Assembly (NCBI GenBank): GCA_902799075.1
Contig: CADBYZ010000024.1
Location: forward strand, 1 to 62,209
Direction: 5' to 3'
DNA length: 62,209 nucleotides
DNA from: Oscillospiraceae bacterium
GTDB taxonomy: Bacteria; Bacillota; Clostridia; Oscillospirales; Oscillospiraceae
Shown piece by piece: positions 7,715-17,942 of this stretch (position 1 is the stretch's first letter; each line of letters opens with the position of its first letter). Below the pieces are notes generated by a model. That model saw only the letters and a list, made by a program, of their open reading frames with translations, made no database searches and was not told the DNA's origin. The translations under genes and the position numbers were made by a program.

Positions 7715-9280
7715 TCAATCCTCACTGAAGTTTTTCTGTTCCAGGGTCTCATAGTGATTGGCGATGAGCTTGTCGCCGTCGACACCGCTGAGATGCACAT
7801 TGTCAACGGAGATATGGCGCACATTGTCGAGATACAGGCCCAGGCGGCAGCGCTCCTTCGCAAAGTTCTCCATCATGGGGATGCCGGGCTTTGCGTCGGT
7901 AGAGAAGCTGATATCCACATTTTCCAGGCTCACACTGTCAATGGGTGCTTCGGGCAGACCGTCGATATAGCAGGCGGCGACCTCGGCGTCCGTGCACATG
8001 AGATTGCTGAAACGGAAGGAGCCCATGTAGGGGGTCCTGTCGTCCACCGGCAGATGCTCGCGCGACCAGACGTATTCGCTCTCCCTGTCGGGATCGCAGC
8101 AGTTATACCATAGGTTGATAACGATGGGTGTCAGCACACCCTCCATGCGGATATTGTCAAAGCTCACCCCGTCAATGCGGCAGTTCTTGCCGCGGCCTCT
8201 GCGGCTTTTGATGCGCAGGCCCCTGTCCGTGCCGCGAAACCAGCACTGGGACACTGTCAGGTCCCGCACGCCCGCGCCGATCTCACTGCCGAGCGTGATG
8301 GCCCCGTGGCCAAACTCCATGAGGCAGTTGCGGATGGTGTGGAAGGCGGCGGGCCGGTTGAACTTCTGCCCGATCTCAAACTTGCCGGACTTGATGGCAA
8401 TACAGTCATCGCCCACCGTGAATCGGCAGCCAATGATACTCACATCGGTGCAGGCCTCCGGGTCCAGCGCGTCGGTGTTGGGGCTGTGCTTCGGGGCGGA
8501 AATCAGAAGATCGTAGAAGCTCAGCTTCTCGGAGAAATAGGGGTGAAGCTGCCAGGAGGCGGCGTTGCAGGCATGGATGCCGTGCACGGTCACATTTTTG
8601 CAGCGGTTCAGGAACAGCAGTCTCGGTCTTCCCGTCGGGAAGGTGTGGAAGCTTGTCCAGAAGTCCGTATTCTGGGCGTTGCCGTCCACCGTTCCGGGGC
8701 CGATGATGGTGATATCCTCGGCGTACTGGGCAGTGAGCAAAGCTTGATACATGGGGACGGCGTTGCCCTCCCAGGTGCCGAAATGTACCTCTTCCCCTCC
8801 GACTGCGTCGACGGTGCCGGGGATGATGGGATAATCCTCCCGCTTTGTCCAGCCGAGAAGTGTAGCCCCTTCGCAAAATTCCAGGGTGATGTGACTCTTG
8901 AGGAACTGGGGCTTTGTCAGGTACGTGCCCGCCGGGAAGAGCAGGCGCCCGTTTTCGGGCAGGCAGCCGATGGCGCAGCGGATGGCCTCGGTATCATCGT
9001 GTATGCCGTCGCCGACAGCGCCGAAGGCATGCACATCGATGCAGCAGCTCTCGGCCCTGGTCCAAAATTCACGTTCGGATTCAAACGTCTCGCCGCGTAC
9101 CGTGAGACGGTATTCCGTGTCCGGCTCAAGGCCGTAAAGGGAGAAGACATTGTGGTCGCATTCATATTGCTCCTCACCGTTGAGGAGCACCTTAAACTTC
9201 TCCGGCGCATAGTAGGGCGCGCTGTTTTCAAGCTCAAAGCAGGCGCTGGAGACGCTGGAGAAGAGAAGTTTCTCATTCAT
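7715..9280 (-). CDS. GH28 polygalacturonase (exo type, cytoplasmic)
   Basis: A 521-residue protein with a short N-terminal fibronectin-III-like part (ending around YRLTVRGETFESEREFWTR) followed by a right-handed beta-helix GH28 domain. All four family motifs are present: SPNTDALDPEAC, VGDDCIAIKSGK, GHGAITLGSE and RGLRIKSRRGRGK. It hydrolyses alpha-1,4 galacturonosyl bonds in pectin or rhamnogalacturonan oligomers. The FN3-like start and absence of a signal peptide suggest an intracellular exo-polygalacturonase acting on imported oligomers. It directly precedes the GH105 gene and follows four membrane-protein genes and an ATPase gene in the importer operon. Confidence 0.95.
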   Translation of the reverse strand: MNEKLLFSSVSSACFELENSAPYYAPEKFKVLLNGEEQYECDHNVFSLYGLEPDTEYRLTVRGETFESEREFWTRAESCCIDVHAFGAVGDGIHDDTEAIRCAIGCLPENGRLLFPAGTYLTKPQFLKSHITLEFCEGATLLGWTKREDYPIIPGTVDAVGGEEVHFGTWEGNAVPMYQALLTAQYAEDITIIGPGTVDGNAQNTDFWTSFHTFPTGRPRLLFLNRCKNVTVHGIHACNAASWQLHPYFSEKLSFYDLLISAPKHSPNTDALDPEACTDVSIIGCRFTVGDDCIAIKSGKFEIGQKFNRPAAFHTIRNCLMEFGHGAITLGSEIGAGVRDLTVSQCWFRGTDRGLRIKSRRGRGKNCRIDGVSFDNIRMEGVLTPIVINLWYNCCDPDRESEYVWSREHLPVDDRTPYMGSFRFSNLMCTDAEVAACYIDGLPEAPIDSVSLENVDISFSTDAKPGIPMMENFAKERCRLGLYLDNVRHISVDNVHLSGVDGDKLIANHYETLEQKNFSED

Positions 9281-9286
9281 GATAAA

Positions 9287-9925
9287 TCATTGCCCTTTCG
9301 CATTCTTCTTCGCATCCTGAAAAATCTGCCGCAGGGTGCGTTTCATGGTTATAAACAAGAGATCAAACGCTGTGTAGACGATGCCGAAGAGGATCGGCCC
9401 CACGCCGATCGTGAGACCGCTGCCGCGGGATGCGGCAGAAAGGGTGATGTTTAACAGGGTATAGAACATGTTCACGCAGAAAAGCAGAACAATTGCATAG
9501 AGTATATTCAGAGGGAAGGTGATGTAGCTCTTTTTGGGGAACATCATAAAGCGATCATTGTCGCCTTCTGTTTTCGCGTAGTAGCGCAGTATATTGTTGG
9601 TCAGCACATCGGTCACCATGCCGAGCGCGATGGCGAAGACCAGCATAAGGTCCAGATGTGCGCCGATGTAGGAGCTCAGGCCCCAAAGAATGAAGAAGCA
9701 GACAGACCCGGCAAACCATATTTTGATCAGAACCGCCTTCGTCCAGTCCGATAGCTTGAACTTCGAGCCGGAACGGTATTTTTGCAGCTCCTCCTCGGAG
9801 ACCTCGGGAGAATTGCTCTCGTCCGCCTCCACCAGATCGCGCACCGCGTCCGTATGAAGCTTGTAAAACTCAGTGGTGGTGCGGCTCTCCTCGGGGGCTG
9901 CGCGCCGTTTTTTGTTGCCTGCCAT
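9287..9925 (-). CDS. Small membrane protein D of the pectin importer operon, unknown function
   Basis: Not recognised. About 212 residues from the ATG that follows AAAGGAA (start MAGNKKRRAAPEESRTTTEF). A charged cytoplasmic N-terminus of about 65 residues precedes four hydrophobic segments: IWFAGSVCFFILWGLSSYIG, LMLVFAIALGMVTDVL, FPLNILYAIVLLFCVNMFY and IGVGPILFGIVYTAFDLLFI, then a basic tail. It sits between membrane protein C and GH28 in the importer operon. Its stop is seven bases before the GH28 start. Together with A, B and C it appears as a conserved-looking operon module around the ATPase; a structural or accessory role in the transporter is inference only. Confidence 0.8.
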   Translation of the reverse strand: MAGNKKRRAAPEESRTTTEFYKLHTDAVRDLVEADESNSPEVSEEELQKYRSGSKFKLSDWTKAVLIKIWFAGSVCFFILWGLSSYIGAHLDLMLVFAIALGMVTDVLTNNILRYYAKTEGDNDRFMMFPKKSYITFPLNILYAIVLLFCVNMFYTLLNITLSAASRGSGLTIGVGPILFGIVYTAFDLLFITMKRTLRQIFQDAKKNAKGQ

Positions 9926-9980
9926 AGATATTCCTTTTCCCCCGTGAAGCCCCATAGCTCTGCCTTCGGGGCGGGGCGAG

Positions 9981-10005
9981 GGATCCTTCCCGAGGGGAAG
10001 GATCC
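9981..10005. repeat. Hairpin between membrane-protein genes C and D
   Basis: Perfect inverted repeat GGATCCTTCCC / GGGAAGGATCC with a 3-base loop, flanked by GGGCGAG and CTCGCC that can extend the stem. There is no U-tract, so it looks like an intra-operon stem-loop affecting RNA processing or stability, not a simple terminator. It shares the GAAGGATCC core with the palindromic repeat at 3698-3780. Confidence 0.6.
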
Positions 10006-10069
10006 TTCACCGCCTCGCCGCTTGATTCGGCAGCGCTGTGAGGCTGTCACAGGTTACGCGTGTTGGGGA

Positions 10070-10635
10070 TCAGTCCTCGCCGGAGATGTCGATGACACCC
10101 AGATCGCCGTTGCCTTCGACCGTGATGGAGGTGTTGATCTTGCGCAGCAGCTTCGTGTAGAGCGGCATGAGCAGGACCAGCGCCACACCGATGCCCTCGA
10201 TCATGATGTGAGTCTGGAGGACATTGTAGGCCTGGGCAATGTAGATGGTGGAGATGTCAAGCTTGATGGGGTTCTCCGCGCGGGTCAGGGCCGTCGTAAT
10301 GAGGCCGGAGTAGTAGACATCGCAGAAGATGATTATGGCGAACATCACAAACATCAGCACGACCATCGCAATGACAGGCTTCTTGCGCTTGGGGAAAGCG
10401 TTGAGGAAGCAGACCAGAGACAGCATGGAGAAGAGCATGGTGGCAAAGCCGCACAGGCCCATGCCGTTGCCCTGGATCTTGGCGGTGGTGTCGGAGATGT
10501 GCGTCAGGTTCAGGGAATATTGGAAGAAGGCAATCAGCAGGACGACCAGCGCGATGATGGAGGGCTGACGCTTGAGGGCGACGAAGAACCTGCGCAGAAA
10601 TTCGGGCATCTGAGAGGATTTCTTCTGGGCTGCGC

Positions 10636-10639
<4 letters not shown>
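10070..10639 (-). CDS. Small membrane protein C of the pectin importer operon, unknown function
   Basis: Not recognised. 189 residues, MSAAQKKSSQMPEFLRRFF at the start, then four predicted membrane helices (SIIALVVLLIAFFQYSLNL, LCGFATMLFSMLSLVCFLNA, PVIAMVVLMFVMFAIIIFCD, and MIEGIGVALVLLMPLYTKLL) and a C-terminal acidic tail. A loop of about 35 residues separates helices three and four. Its ATG overlaps the ATPase stop codon (ATGA), so translation is coupled to that ATPase. The size and four-helix plan resemble proteins A, B and D of the same operon, though I see no clear sequence identity among them. Confidence 0.82.
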
Positions 10640-11712
<1,073 letters not shown>

Positions 11713-11728
11713 ACGTTCTTCCCCTCCT

Positions 11729-12214
11729 TTATGCGGCCACGCCCAGGGACGCAAGGTGCGCCTTGAGCTGCTTGGAACGGGTCATGCCGACATAGGCGCC
11801 AGCGAAGAGGCAGGCTGCCGAGATGACCAGGTACAGGACGCAGCGGGTAAACTGTGCGCCGCCCATGACGGTGACAGCCTTCTCCTGGATGGTGACAGTC
11901 GCGTTGTGCGCGCGCATGGGATAGATGAAAATACGGATGATCTGTCCAATGCCGAGCACTGCCATGAAATAGGCATAGCCGATCTTGTAGTTCTTGATGC
12001 CTTCGGAGCACAGGAAGGCCGCCAGAAGGAAGATCAGGTTATACAGGATCGAGGCGCCGATCAGAATGTTGTAGTACCAGGATGCAACGTTGGACTCGTA
12101 AATGCTGATAAAGAAGAACACGTCAAAGAGGATGGACACGATGGCAAGGGTGGAAGCGAGCGTGTTCTTGGTGTAGCGCATGCGGTCAAGCCGGATCGTT
12201 TTTTCGTCGTTCAT
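11729..12214 (-). CDS. Small membrane protein B of the pectin importer operon, unknown function
   Basis: Not recognised. 161 residues with a basic N-terminus (MNDEKTIRLDRMRYTKNTL) and four hydrophobic segments: LAIVSILFDVFFFISIY, YNILIGASILYNLIFLLAAF, IGYAYFMAVLGIGQIIRIFI and CVLYLVISAACLFAGAYVGM, ending in a short basic tail. Its ATG overlaps the stop codon of protein A by four bases, and the ATPase gene starts 16 bases after it ends. The tight coupling argues that A, B and the ATPase are made together. Function unknown. Confidence 0.82.
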   Translation of the reverse strand: MNDEKTIRLDRMRYTKNTLASTLAIVSILFDVFFFISIYESNVASWYYNILIGASILYNLIFLLAAFLCSEGIKNYKIGYAYFMAVLGIGQIIRIFIYPMRAHNATVTIQEKAVTVMGGAQFTRCVLYLVISAACLFAGAYVGMTRSKQLKAHLASLGVAA

Positions 12215-12801
12215 GCCTTCGCTCCCTTCCCAGCTGCGATGAGCTGTTTCTCTTCCTTCATCAGCTGCACTTTCCAGATCGCGCAGAAGACCAGGCCCAG
12301 GGACACAAGGATCGACAGGGCAAAGATCGGATAATGCACGTCAAACCAGAAGGTGGATTCCGTGTAGTAGGTCTTCCACAGATCAGCATGCTCCATCAGT
12401 GCGGCGAAGTCGACCTGCATGAAGCGGTACTTGAACAGCTGGATGTATCTGTGGGCATCCACTGCCAGGTAGATGTTTGCCACGGCAAAGGCGCCGATGG
12501 CGATGTAATTGCCGATGTAGTATCTGCGGCGGATATGTGTGTTCGTGATGAACAGCAGGCACGCCAGCAGGATCAGGGCAATGGACCAGTGCAGGAAATA
12601 GGCGTTCCAGCCCTGCATGTTGTAATAGACAATGGAACCGGCGACGTCGGTCTGGGTCAGATCCGCGGGATTGCGCATCGTCGAGTACAACGTATCATAC
12701 AGATCGGTCATGATGCCAAGCGCGTACAGGAAAATCACCACGCTTGAGACAAGCGCCAGAAAGCAAAGAATCTTTTGCAGTGTTAACTGTTTCTTATACA
12801 T
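12211..12801 (-). CDS. Small membrane protein A of the pectin importer operon, unknown function
   Basis: Not recognised. About 196 residues from the ATG that follows GGGGAGG (start MYKKQLTLQKILCFLALVSS). Four membrane helices are predicted: LCFLALVSSVVIFLYALGI, HWSIALILLACLLFITN, IGNYIAIGAFAVANIYLAV and YPIFALSILVSLGLVFCAIW. Outward-facing loops of about 35-40 residues follow helices one and three, the second rich in aromatic and acidic residues. It is the first gene after the binding-protein gene and overlaps gene B by four bases. An accessory role in oligosaccharide uptake is inferred from position only. Confidence 0.82.
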   Translation of the reverse strand: MYKKQLTLQKILCFLALVSSVVIFLYALGIMTDLYDTLYSTMRNPADLTQTDVAGSIVYYNMQGWNAYFLHWSIALILLACLLFITNTHIRRRYYIGNYIAIGAFAVANIYLAVDAHRYIQLFKYRFMQVDFAALMEHADLWKTYYTESTFWFDVHYPIFALSILVSLGLVFCAIWKVQLMKEEKQLIAAGKGAKA

Positions 12802-12828
12802 GTTAGCCTCCCCGCTTCGGCTCATGCC

Positions 12829-12856
12829 GTCTTACAGGGGCAAGCCCCTGTAAGAC
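12829..12856. terminator. Stem-loop after the LplA-type binding-protein gene
   Basis: Perfect 13-bp inverted repeat GTCTTACAGGGGC / GCCCCTGTAAGAC with a two-base loop, located between the binding-protein stop codon (12907) and the start of membrane protein A (12801). There is no long U-tract on the minus strand, so partial termination or 3'-end protection is more likely than a full stop. Such intercistronic hairpins commonly raise binding-protein levels over downstream membrane genes. Confidence 0.7.
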
Positions 12857-12906
12857 GATACGGGCCGTGAGAATCTGCGTTCACTTATGATCGTTGGTAA
12901 TCCCGA

Positions 12907-15102
12907 TCACTTGGCGTTGTAGTAGCTGAGCAGACGGTTCCAGGCGTCAGTCTTGAGCGCCAGGTACTGCTTGCCGCCCCAATCGGAAGCGACCTTCGCG
13001 GCGGAAGCGTCAGCGTTGCCCATGCCTTCCTCGGCGTAGCCGGCAACGATCTGGTTGACGAAGAGGTTCTCGCCGCCCTTGCTGGAGGAGTATCTGCCGT
13101 TGGCAGTGAGCTGGGTGTAGGTATTGATCATGTCGTTCTCGGCCTTGGTGGTGGGCAGAACGGTCGGGACGGACATGTACCAGGGGTTCTCGGTGACAGC
13201 GAGCTCGGGGTGTTTGATGGTGCCGAGAGCGATGGCGTTGGAGATGTAGCCTGCGCCTTCGCGGCCCACATCGGTGGTGCACTGGAATTCAAAGGCCTGG
13301 CTCTTGGCAAAGCTCAGGGTAGAGCCAAGGAACTGACGGGCGTAGTTGGTGTAGTTGCCGCTGGCCTTCTCCCACAGCTCTGCGCGGGTGGCGTCGGCGA
13401 TCTCAGGCATTTCCTGACCGTTGAACATGAAGGTGGAGTAGCTGCCGTCGGCATTGGTCTTGATGAAGGCGTCGGGGCCATAGCTCATGAGGATCATGCC
13501 CTCGGGAGAGTAAGCGAAGTCGATGAGCTTGAGAGCAGCGTGGAGCTTGTCATCGTTGCCTTTGACACCGGCGGAGCTGATGCCCCAGCCGTCGGTCTTG
13601 ACGGAACGCCAGGACTCGGTGAAGCGCATGTAGTGGCCGCCCTCGGTGCCGTCCTGCCAGCAGGCGACAGGAACCATGACTGCCATGTACTTCTCGCCTT
13701 CATCGAAGACGTTCTGGGAAGGATCGTTGTAAAGGGTCTGGGTCTGGTTGTAGTCATAGTGCATGAAGCCGGAGTCGTTCTCGAGGTACTGCTTGGTCTT
13801 GCCGTCGGCGGTGTTCATGAAGTTGACGGAGATGAGGCCTTCCTTGGCGATGGCGTTCATGCGCTCCATGGCCTTGTAGGACTCGGGATTCTGGCGGGCG
13901 TCCTTCAGGCTGCCGTCCACATCGAAGTAGAGGTAATCCTGACGGGACTCGAGGCCGCGGATGCCGAAGAGGTGGCCGGCAAAGCGGACCAGGTCAACGC
14001 GGCGGGCGTTGTTGTCTTCCTCACGGGAGAAGATACCCTGGATGGTGTCAGTGCCGTTGAGGGTCTGGGGGTTGGCGACGACGCAGCGGAGCAGCGCGAC
14101 GAGCTCGTCAGCGTCCCACGCGGCGTTCTGGCCAACAAAGAGGTTGGAGCGCTCGGTGCCGTAGTAGCCGTTGTATGCCTTGTCGATGTACTCGCGGAGC
14201 ATGTTGACAGCGGTCACGCCGTCGATGGAACCGGCCTCGTTCATCTTGGCGACGATGTTGCCGGCAGCGTCATAATCCTTGGTGATGGTCTCAACACCGG
14301 AAGCGTCGGGCTTGACAACGTCGATCTCGATCTTGCCGGAGGTGGGCATGTAGGGCTCGTATACGGGAGCGGCGGTCTTGTTGCTCTTGTCGGCAGCAAA
14401 CTCGCCCTCGCCGTCGAGGAGCTTCTGGACCATGTCAGCACGCATAAGGGGCATACGCTCGATATCGTTGACACCGTCGAAGTAGGGGCTGAAGTAGATG
14501 GCGCCGTTGTTGGTGTTGCCGGTGATGGAGAGGCGGACGATGGGGTTGGCCTCGAGATAGGCCTTGAAGTTGGGCATCTGGTCGAGGTAATCGCCGATGT
14601 TCACGACGACACCCTGCTCGCCGTACTCAGTGAGCTTGGCAGCGGTGCCGGAGACCATGTCCACGTCACCCATGCGCTCTTTCCAGTAGTCGAACTCGGC
14701 AGAAGCGCTGTTGCCCTGGTACTTGTCCTCGATCTTGATGCCGAGGATCTTCTCGACCTCGACCCAGGTGGGCTTGAGGTCGCCGGCGTGATAGGTCACA
14801 CCGTCGGCCAGGGTAACGCCCTCGCCCGCAACCTCGGCGTCGAGGCTCAGGCCGGTCTTGGTGGAGTTGTAGCCGGTGGCCATGCGCAGCACGGTGCCGT
14901 CGGCATAGCTCAGTTCAGCGGGGGCAGCGGCCTCGGCGGGAGCCTCGGCTGCGGGAGCCTCGGCTGCGGGGGCGGCGGGAGCCTGGGTGGCAGCGGGGGC
15001 CGAATACTGGTCAACATCGATCTTTTTGCCGCATCCTGCCAGCACGGTCACCATCATGGCGACGACAAGCAGGAGGGCGATCATTTTGCTGGTGTTTTTC
15101 AT
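12907..15102 (-). CDS. lplA: Extracellular solute-binding lipoprotein, LplA type (large)
   Basis: A 731-residue lipoprotein. The signal peptide (MKNTSKMIALLLVVAMMVTV) ends in lipobox LAGC with Cys about residue 24, followed by an Ala/Pro/Glu-rich linker to about residue 63. The rest is a long substrate-binding fold of the kind paired with LplB/LplC permeases, for example KPTWVEVEKILGI near the start of the domain and KTDGWGISSAGVKGN later. It should capture pectin or rhamnogalacturonan oligosaccharides outside the membrane and hand them to LplBC. The size is well above simple sugar binders, as expected for complex oligosaccharide binders. It follows the two permease genes with a 64-bp gap. 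Confidence 0.9.
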   Translation of the reverse strand: MKNTSKMIALLLVVAMMVTVLAGCGKKIDVDQYSAPAATQAPAAPAAEAPAAEAPAEAAAPAELSYADGTVLRMATGYNSTKTGLSLDAEVAGEGVTLADGVTYHAGDLKPTWVEVEKILGIKIEDKYQGNSASAEFDYWKERMGDVDMVSGTAAKLTEYGEQGVVVNIGDYLDQMPNFKAYLEANPIVRLSITGNTNNGAIYFSPYFDGVNDIERMPLMRADMVQKLLDGEGEFAADKSNKTAAPVYEPYMPTSGKIEIDVVKPDASGVETITKDYDAAGNIVAKMNEAGSIDGVTAVNMLREYIDKAYNGYYGTERSNLFVGQNAAWDADELVALLRCVVANPQTLNGTDTIQGIFSREEDNNARRVDLVRFAGHLFGIRGLESRQDYLYFDVDGSLKDARQNPESYKAMERMNAIAKEGLISVNFMNTADGKTKQYLENDSGFMHYDYNQTQTLYNDPSQNVFDEGEKYMAVMVPVACWQDGTEGGHYMRFTESWRSVKTDGWGISSAGVKGNDDKLHAALKLIDFAYSPEGMILMSYGPDAFIKTNADGSYSTFMFNGQEMPEIADATRAELWEKASGNYTNYARQFLGSTLSFAKSQAFEFQCTTDVGREGAGYISNAIALGTIKHPELAVTENPWYMSVPTVLPTTKAENDMINTYTQLTANGRYSSSKGGENLFVNQIVAGYAEEGMGNADASAAKVASDWGGKQYLALKTDAWNRLLSYYNAK

Positions 15103-15165
15103 TGAAATCCTCCTATAAATTAATTCACTTATTCAATACCGGACTACCGGTGAGTTCACGGGGAA

Positions 15166-16056
15166 TTACTCCTTCACGCCGCCGACGTTGGTGCCCTTGG
15201 CGAAGTACTTCTGAATGAAGGGGTAGATGATGAGGATGGGAACGATGGAGCAGACGATCAGCGCGTAGATGACGGAGTCGGAGGCGTAGGGCTGGTTCCA
15301 GCCTGCCATGGCCTCGGCGTCGGTGAACTCCTCCAGTCTCAGACGGATGAAGACCTGCAGCGGGTGCTCGTTGGAGTTGGAGATCATCTGGCGCGCCCAG
15401 AAGTAGCCGTTCCAGCGGGAGATGCCGAAGAACAGGGCGACGGTTGCGATGGTGGATTTGCACATGGGCAGGTACACCTTGGTCAGGACCTGGAACTCAC
15501 TGGCGCCGTCAACGATGGCGGCCTCCTCGATCTCGCTGGGCACGCCCTCAAAGGCGTTGCGCAGGAGGATGATGTTCATGGCGGCCATGCCCATCGCGAT
15601 GACGACGAGCCACTTGTCGTCCGTGATGCCGACGGCGTTGAAGACCTGCTTGGTGTCCAGGTAGTTTAAGTACTGCGGTACGATACCGGCTGCAAACCAC
15701 ATGGTGAACACCAGGAAGAAGTTGAAGAACTTGCGGAACAGCAGGCGCTTCTTGGACAGAGCGTAGGCTCCGAGGATGGAGTAGAACAGCGCCCAGACTG
15801 TGCCGTAGAAGGTGATGAACAGGGTGTTCGAGTAGGCGTTCCAGAACATGTTGTCACTGAACATGCGCTTGAAGGCGTCGAACTGGATGTCCTTCGGGAA
15901 GAGGACGATCTGGCCGTAGTCAACAGCGGTGCGGCCGCTGATGGCGGCGGAGATCGCGTACACGAAGGGGTAGAGGCACGCGAGGGCGAAAATGGTGAGC
16001 AGCGTGTAGCTGATGATCTTAAAAATCAGCTCGGAAGCTTCAAGTTTTCTTTTCAT
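15166..16056 (-). CDS. lplC: Carbohydrate ABC transporter permease, LplC/YtcP type
   Basis: A 296-residue CUT1 permease with six predicted helices starting at ISYTLLTIFALACLYPFVYA. The cytoplasmic EAA loop that docks on the ATPase reads EEAAIVDGASEFQVLTKVYL, and the protein ends YPFIQKYFAKGTNVGGVKE, a typical LplC ending. Together with LplB it would form the channel for rhamnogalacturonan-type oligosaccharides. The gene starts 15 bases after the frameshifted LplB gene. It appears complete, so only one of the two permease subunits is damaged in this sequence. Confidence 0.93.
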   Translation of the reverse strand: MKRKLEASELIFKIISYTLLTIFALACLYPFVYAISAAISGRTAVDYGQIVLFPKDIQFDAFKRMFSDNMFWNAYSNTLFITFYGTVWALFYSILGAYALSKKRLLFRKFFNFFLVFTMWFAAGIVPQYLNYLDTKQVFNAVGITDDKWLVVIAMGMAAMNIILLRNAFEGVPSEIEEAAIVDGASEFQVLTKVYLPMCKSTIATVALFFGISRWNGYFWARQMISNSNEHPLQVFIRLRLEEFTDAEAMAGWNQPYASDSVIYALIVCSIVPILIIYPFIQKYFAKGTNVGGVKE

Positions 16057-16071
16057 CGCCGTCTCCTCCTT

Positions 16072-17128
16072 TTAGTAGAGCGAAACATCCGACGCCTTGC
16101 GCGCGATGGTGTTGGCGCCGATGACGAGCAGCATGCCGACCACGTTGTTCATCATCTCAGCGGCGGAGGCGATGCCCTTGGCAGCGCCTGCAAGACCGTA
16201 GCGCTGGGCAAAAGTGGAAACCACGTCGGCGGTGACATAGGTGTTGGTGTTATAGAGCAGCAGCACCTTCTCATAGCCGATGTTCAGCAGGGAGCCGATA
16301 CGGGTGATGAGCATGATGACGATGGTGGACAGGATGCTGGGCAGAACCACGTAGCGCATCTGGGCCCATTTGCCGGCGCCGTCGATCTGGGCGGCCTCGT
16401 AGCTGGTGGGCGAGATGGCGATGATGGCTGGCGGCGAAGAAGACGATGCTGTCATAGCCCGCGCTCTCCCAGATGCCGGAGATGATGTAGATGGGCCGGA
16501 AGAACTGGGGATTGTTCAGCATGCCGGAATTCGCCACGTCCTGCGAGATCCAGCCGAGCTTTGCAAGCGCCTGGGACACGATGCCCATGCCGCTTGTCAG
16601 AGAGCCCTGCTTGACAAGCATCACGACCAGAGAGGTCATAACGACCGTGGACATGAACTTGGGCAGGTAGGTCAGGACCTGATAGACGCTTCGGGCAATG
16701 TTGGACTTGATCTCATTGAAGAACAGGGCCAGGATGATGGGCATCGGGAAGCCGAAGCACAGGCCGTAGAAGCTGAGGATAAAGGTGTTGCGCATGGCGC
16801 GCCAGAACTCGGCGGACAGATCGTCGCCGCCGACGAGCAGACGCTTGAAGTACGAGAAGCCGGAGAACAGCTGCTGGGATACGGGAAGGACCTCATCCGA
16901 GACCTTGAAGCAGCCAAGCAGTTCGTACATGGGTAAGTAGCGCCAGAACAGAAATACCAGGAGCATGGGGATCAGCATGAGGTACAGCCGCCAATCCTTG
17001 AGGATCGAACGCCCGACGTGTAGCCAGTAGTGTTTTTCCACGTCGTCGCGGACGGCTTGCTCCGGGCTTTCACGGTATAAGCCCGAGGCTTCGTCGTAGA
17101 TGAGAAAATCTGCTGCTTTTGATTTCAT
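16072..17128 (-). pseudogene. lplB: Carbohydrate ABC transporter permease, LplB/YteP type, frameshifted
   Basis: The first frame encodes a cytoplasmic N-terminus and four helices (LYLMLIPMLLVFLFWRYLPM onward) up to GIWESAGYDSIVFFAA. The permease then continues in another frame with IAISPTSYEAAQIDGAGKWA, the EAA loop, to the end RKASDVSLY. At the break (16425-16432) the minus strand has GCCAGCCA, a tandem duplication of GCCA; removing one copy restores FFAAIIAISPTSYEAA, which fits relatives without a gap. As written the protein would lose its ATPase-docking loop and last helices. Either a true mutation or a sequence error. The ATG follows AAGGAGG and overlaps the preceding stop as TGATG. Confidence 0.88.
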
Positions 17129-17709
17129 CAAAATCCTCCTTTTTCCTCTTCCGTGTTGTGGATTCGCAGAAGATAATGCCTTTGATTTTCAAAGATTCCA
17201 TCCAGCCGCCGGGCGACCCAGAGGATCAGTCCGGTGAACAGGAGGGAAAGTGCATCCGTTGTAAAAAAGCCGAGACAGGTCTGAAACTCCGTCCCCAGGA
17301 CGAAGGCGACGAGCGCGCGGCCGAGCTGCATCAGCAGCAGCGTGCACACGCCGAACAGCACGCTCAGAATCCCGTCAAGGCGAATACGCTCCCCGCCCAG
17401 GTACTTGAGGGGCAGGAGCATCAAAAGGGAGAAGAGATTGCCCGCGCAGTAGATCAAAAGCTGCTTTGCGCTGCCGCGGGAGGCGAGACAGAAAACCGCG
17501 CCGCCCAGCACAGCGTGGATAGCCGCCCAGGGGCCCCAGCGCATGAGAACGATGGCCGTGACCGCCCCGACGACGGACACGGTATAGAGCTGGTCGGGAA
17601 ACCACCAGGTCGCGGCCTTCACGATCATGGTCTCCGTAATGCACAGAAGCGCTGCAAACATGGCAAGATCAATGGCGCGATATTGTTGAAAGCTGAACTG
17701 ACGCTTCAT
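17128..17709 (-). CDS. Integral membrane protein E heading the pectin importer operon
   Basis: Not firmly recognised. 193 residues with five or six hydrophobic segments, among them AIDLAMFAALLCITETMIV, YTVSVVGAVTAIVLMRWGPW, HAVLGGAVFCLASRG, LLIYCAGNLFSLLMLLPL and ALSLLFTGLILWVARRL. The layout (short helices, Ala/Gly-rich, about 190 residues) resembles substrate-capture (S) components of energy-coupling-factor transporters, but no signature settles that. Its stop codon overlaps the LplB start (TGATG), and the LplB ribosome binding site lies inside it. It is the first gene of the operon. If an S-component, it could recruit the operon ATPase; that is speculation. Confidence 0.75.
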   Translation of the reverse strand: MKRQFSFQQYRAIDLAMFAALLCITETMIVKAATWWFPDQLYTVSVVGAVTAIVLMRWGPWAAIHAVLGGAVFCLASRGSAKQLLIYCAGNLFSLLMLLPLKYLGGERIRLDGILSVLFGVCTLLLMQLGRALVAFVLGTEFQTCLGFFTTDALSLLFTGLILWVARRLDGIFENQRHYLLRIHNTEEEKGGF

Positions 17710-17855
17710 GTCATCTGTATCCTGTAGTTTGTTTTTTCCGTATTAGATAGAGCCGATTCGATAATTCTAAGCCATTTTAACAGTTTTTCTCCGCCTTCGA
17801 CATGTCTAAACGGGAGTTGTTGTATGGTTAAAACGGGTGCTTTTTTCAAAATCCG

Positions 17856-17883
17856 TTGCTGTCTCAATTTTGCATGCTATAAT
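17856..17883 (+). promoter_or_regulatory. Sigma-A type promoter for the pectin methylesterase gene
   Basis: TTGCTG (17856-17861), a 16-bp spacer and a consensus TATAAT (17878-17883), 59 bases before the ATG at 17943. A second A/T-rich TATAATTATAAT stretch follows at about 17914-17926 and may act as an alternative -10. The 233-bp region to 17709 also has to hold the divergent importer-operon promoter, which I could not pin down. Confidence 0.65.
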
Positions 17884-17942
17884 CGGCACAACCCGATTTT
17901 TGAAAGTCGGCGAATATAATTATAATAGTAGGAGCAATCCCT

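Noticed and set aside
13210..15105. Long open frame on the plus strand opposite the LplA-type gene
   Set aside because: It is a compositional shadow of a G+C-rich gene: Gly/Val/Asp-rich with no domain; the same explains the other long antisense frames, such as 23207-26257 opposite ppdK.
16072..17128. Two separate permease genes in place of one broken LplB
   Set aside because: The two frames together make exactly one six-helix permease, and a GCCA duplication explains the break; the second part has no proper ribosome binding site.
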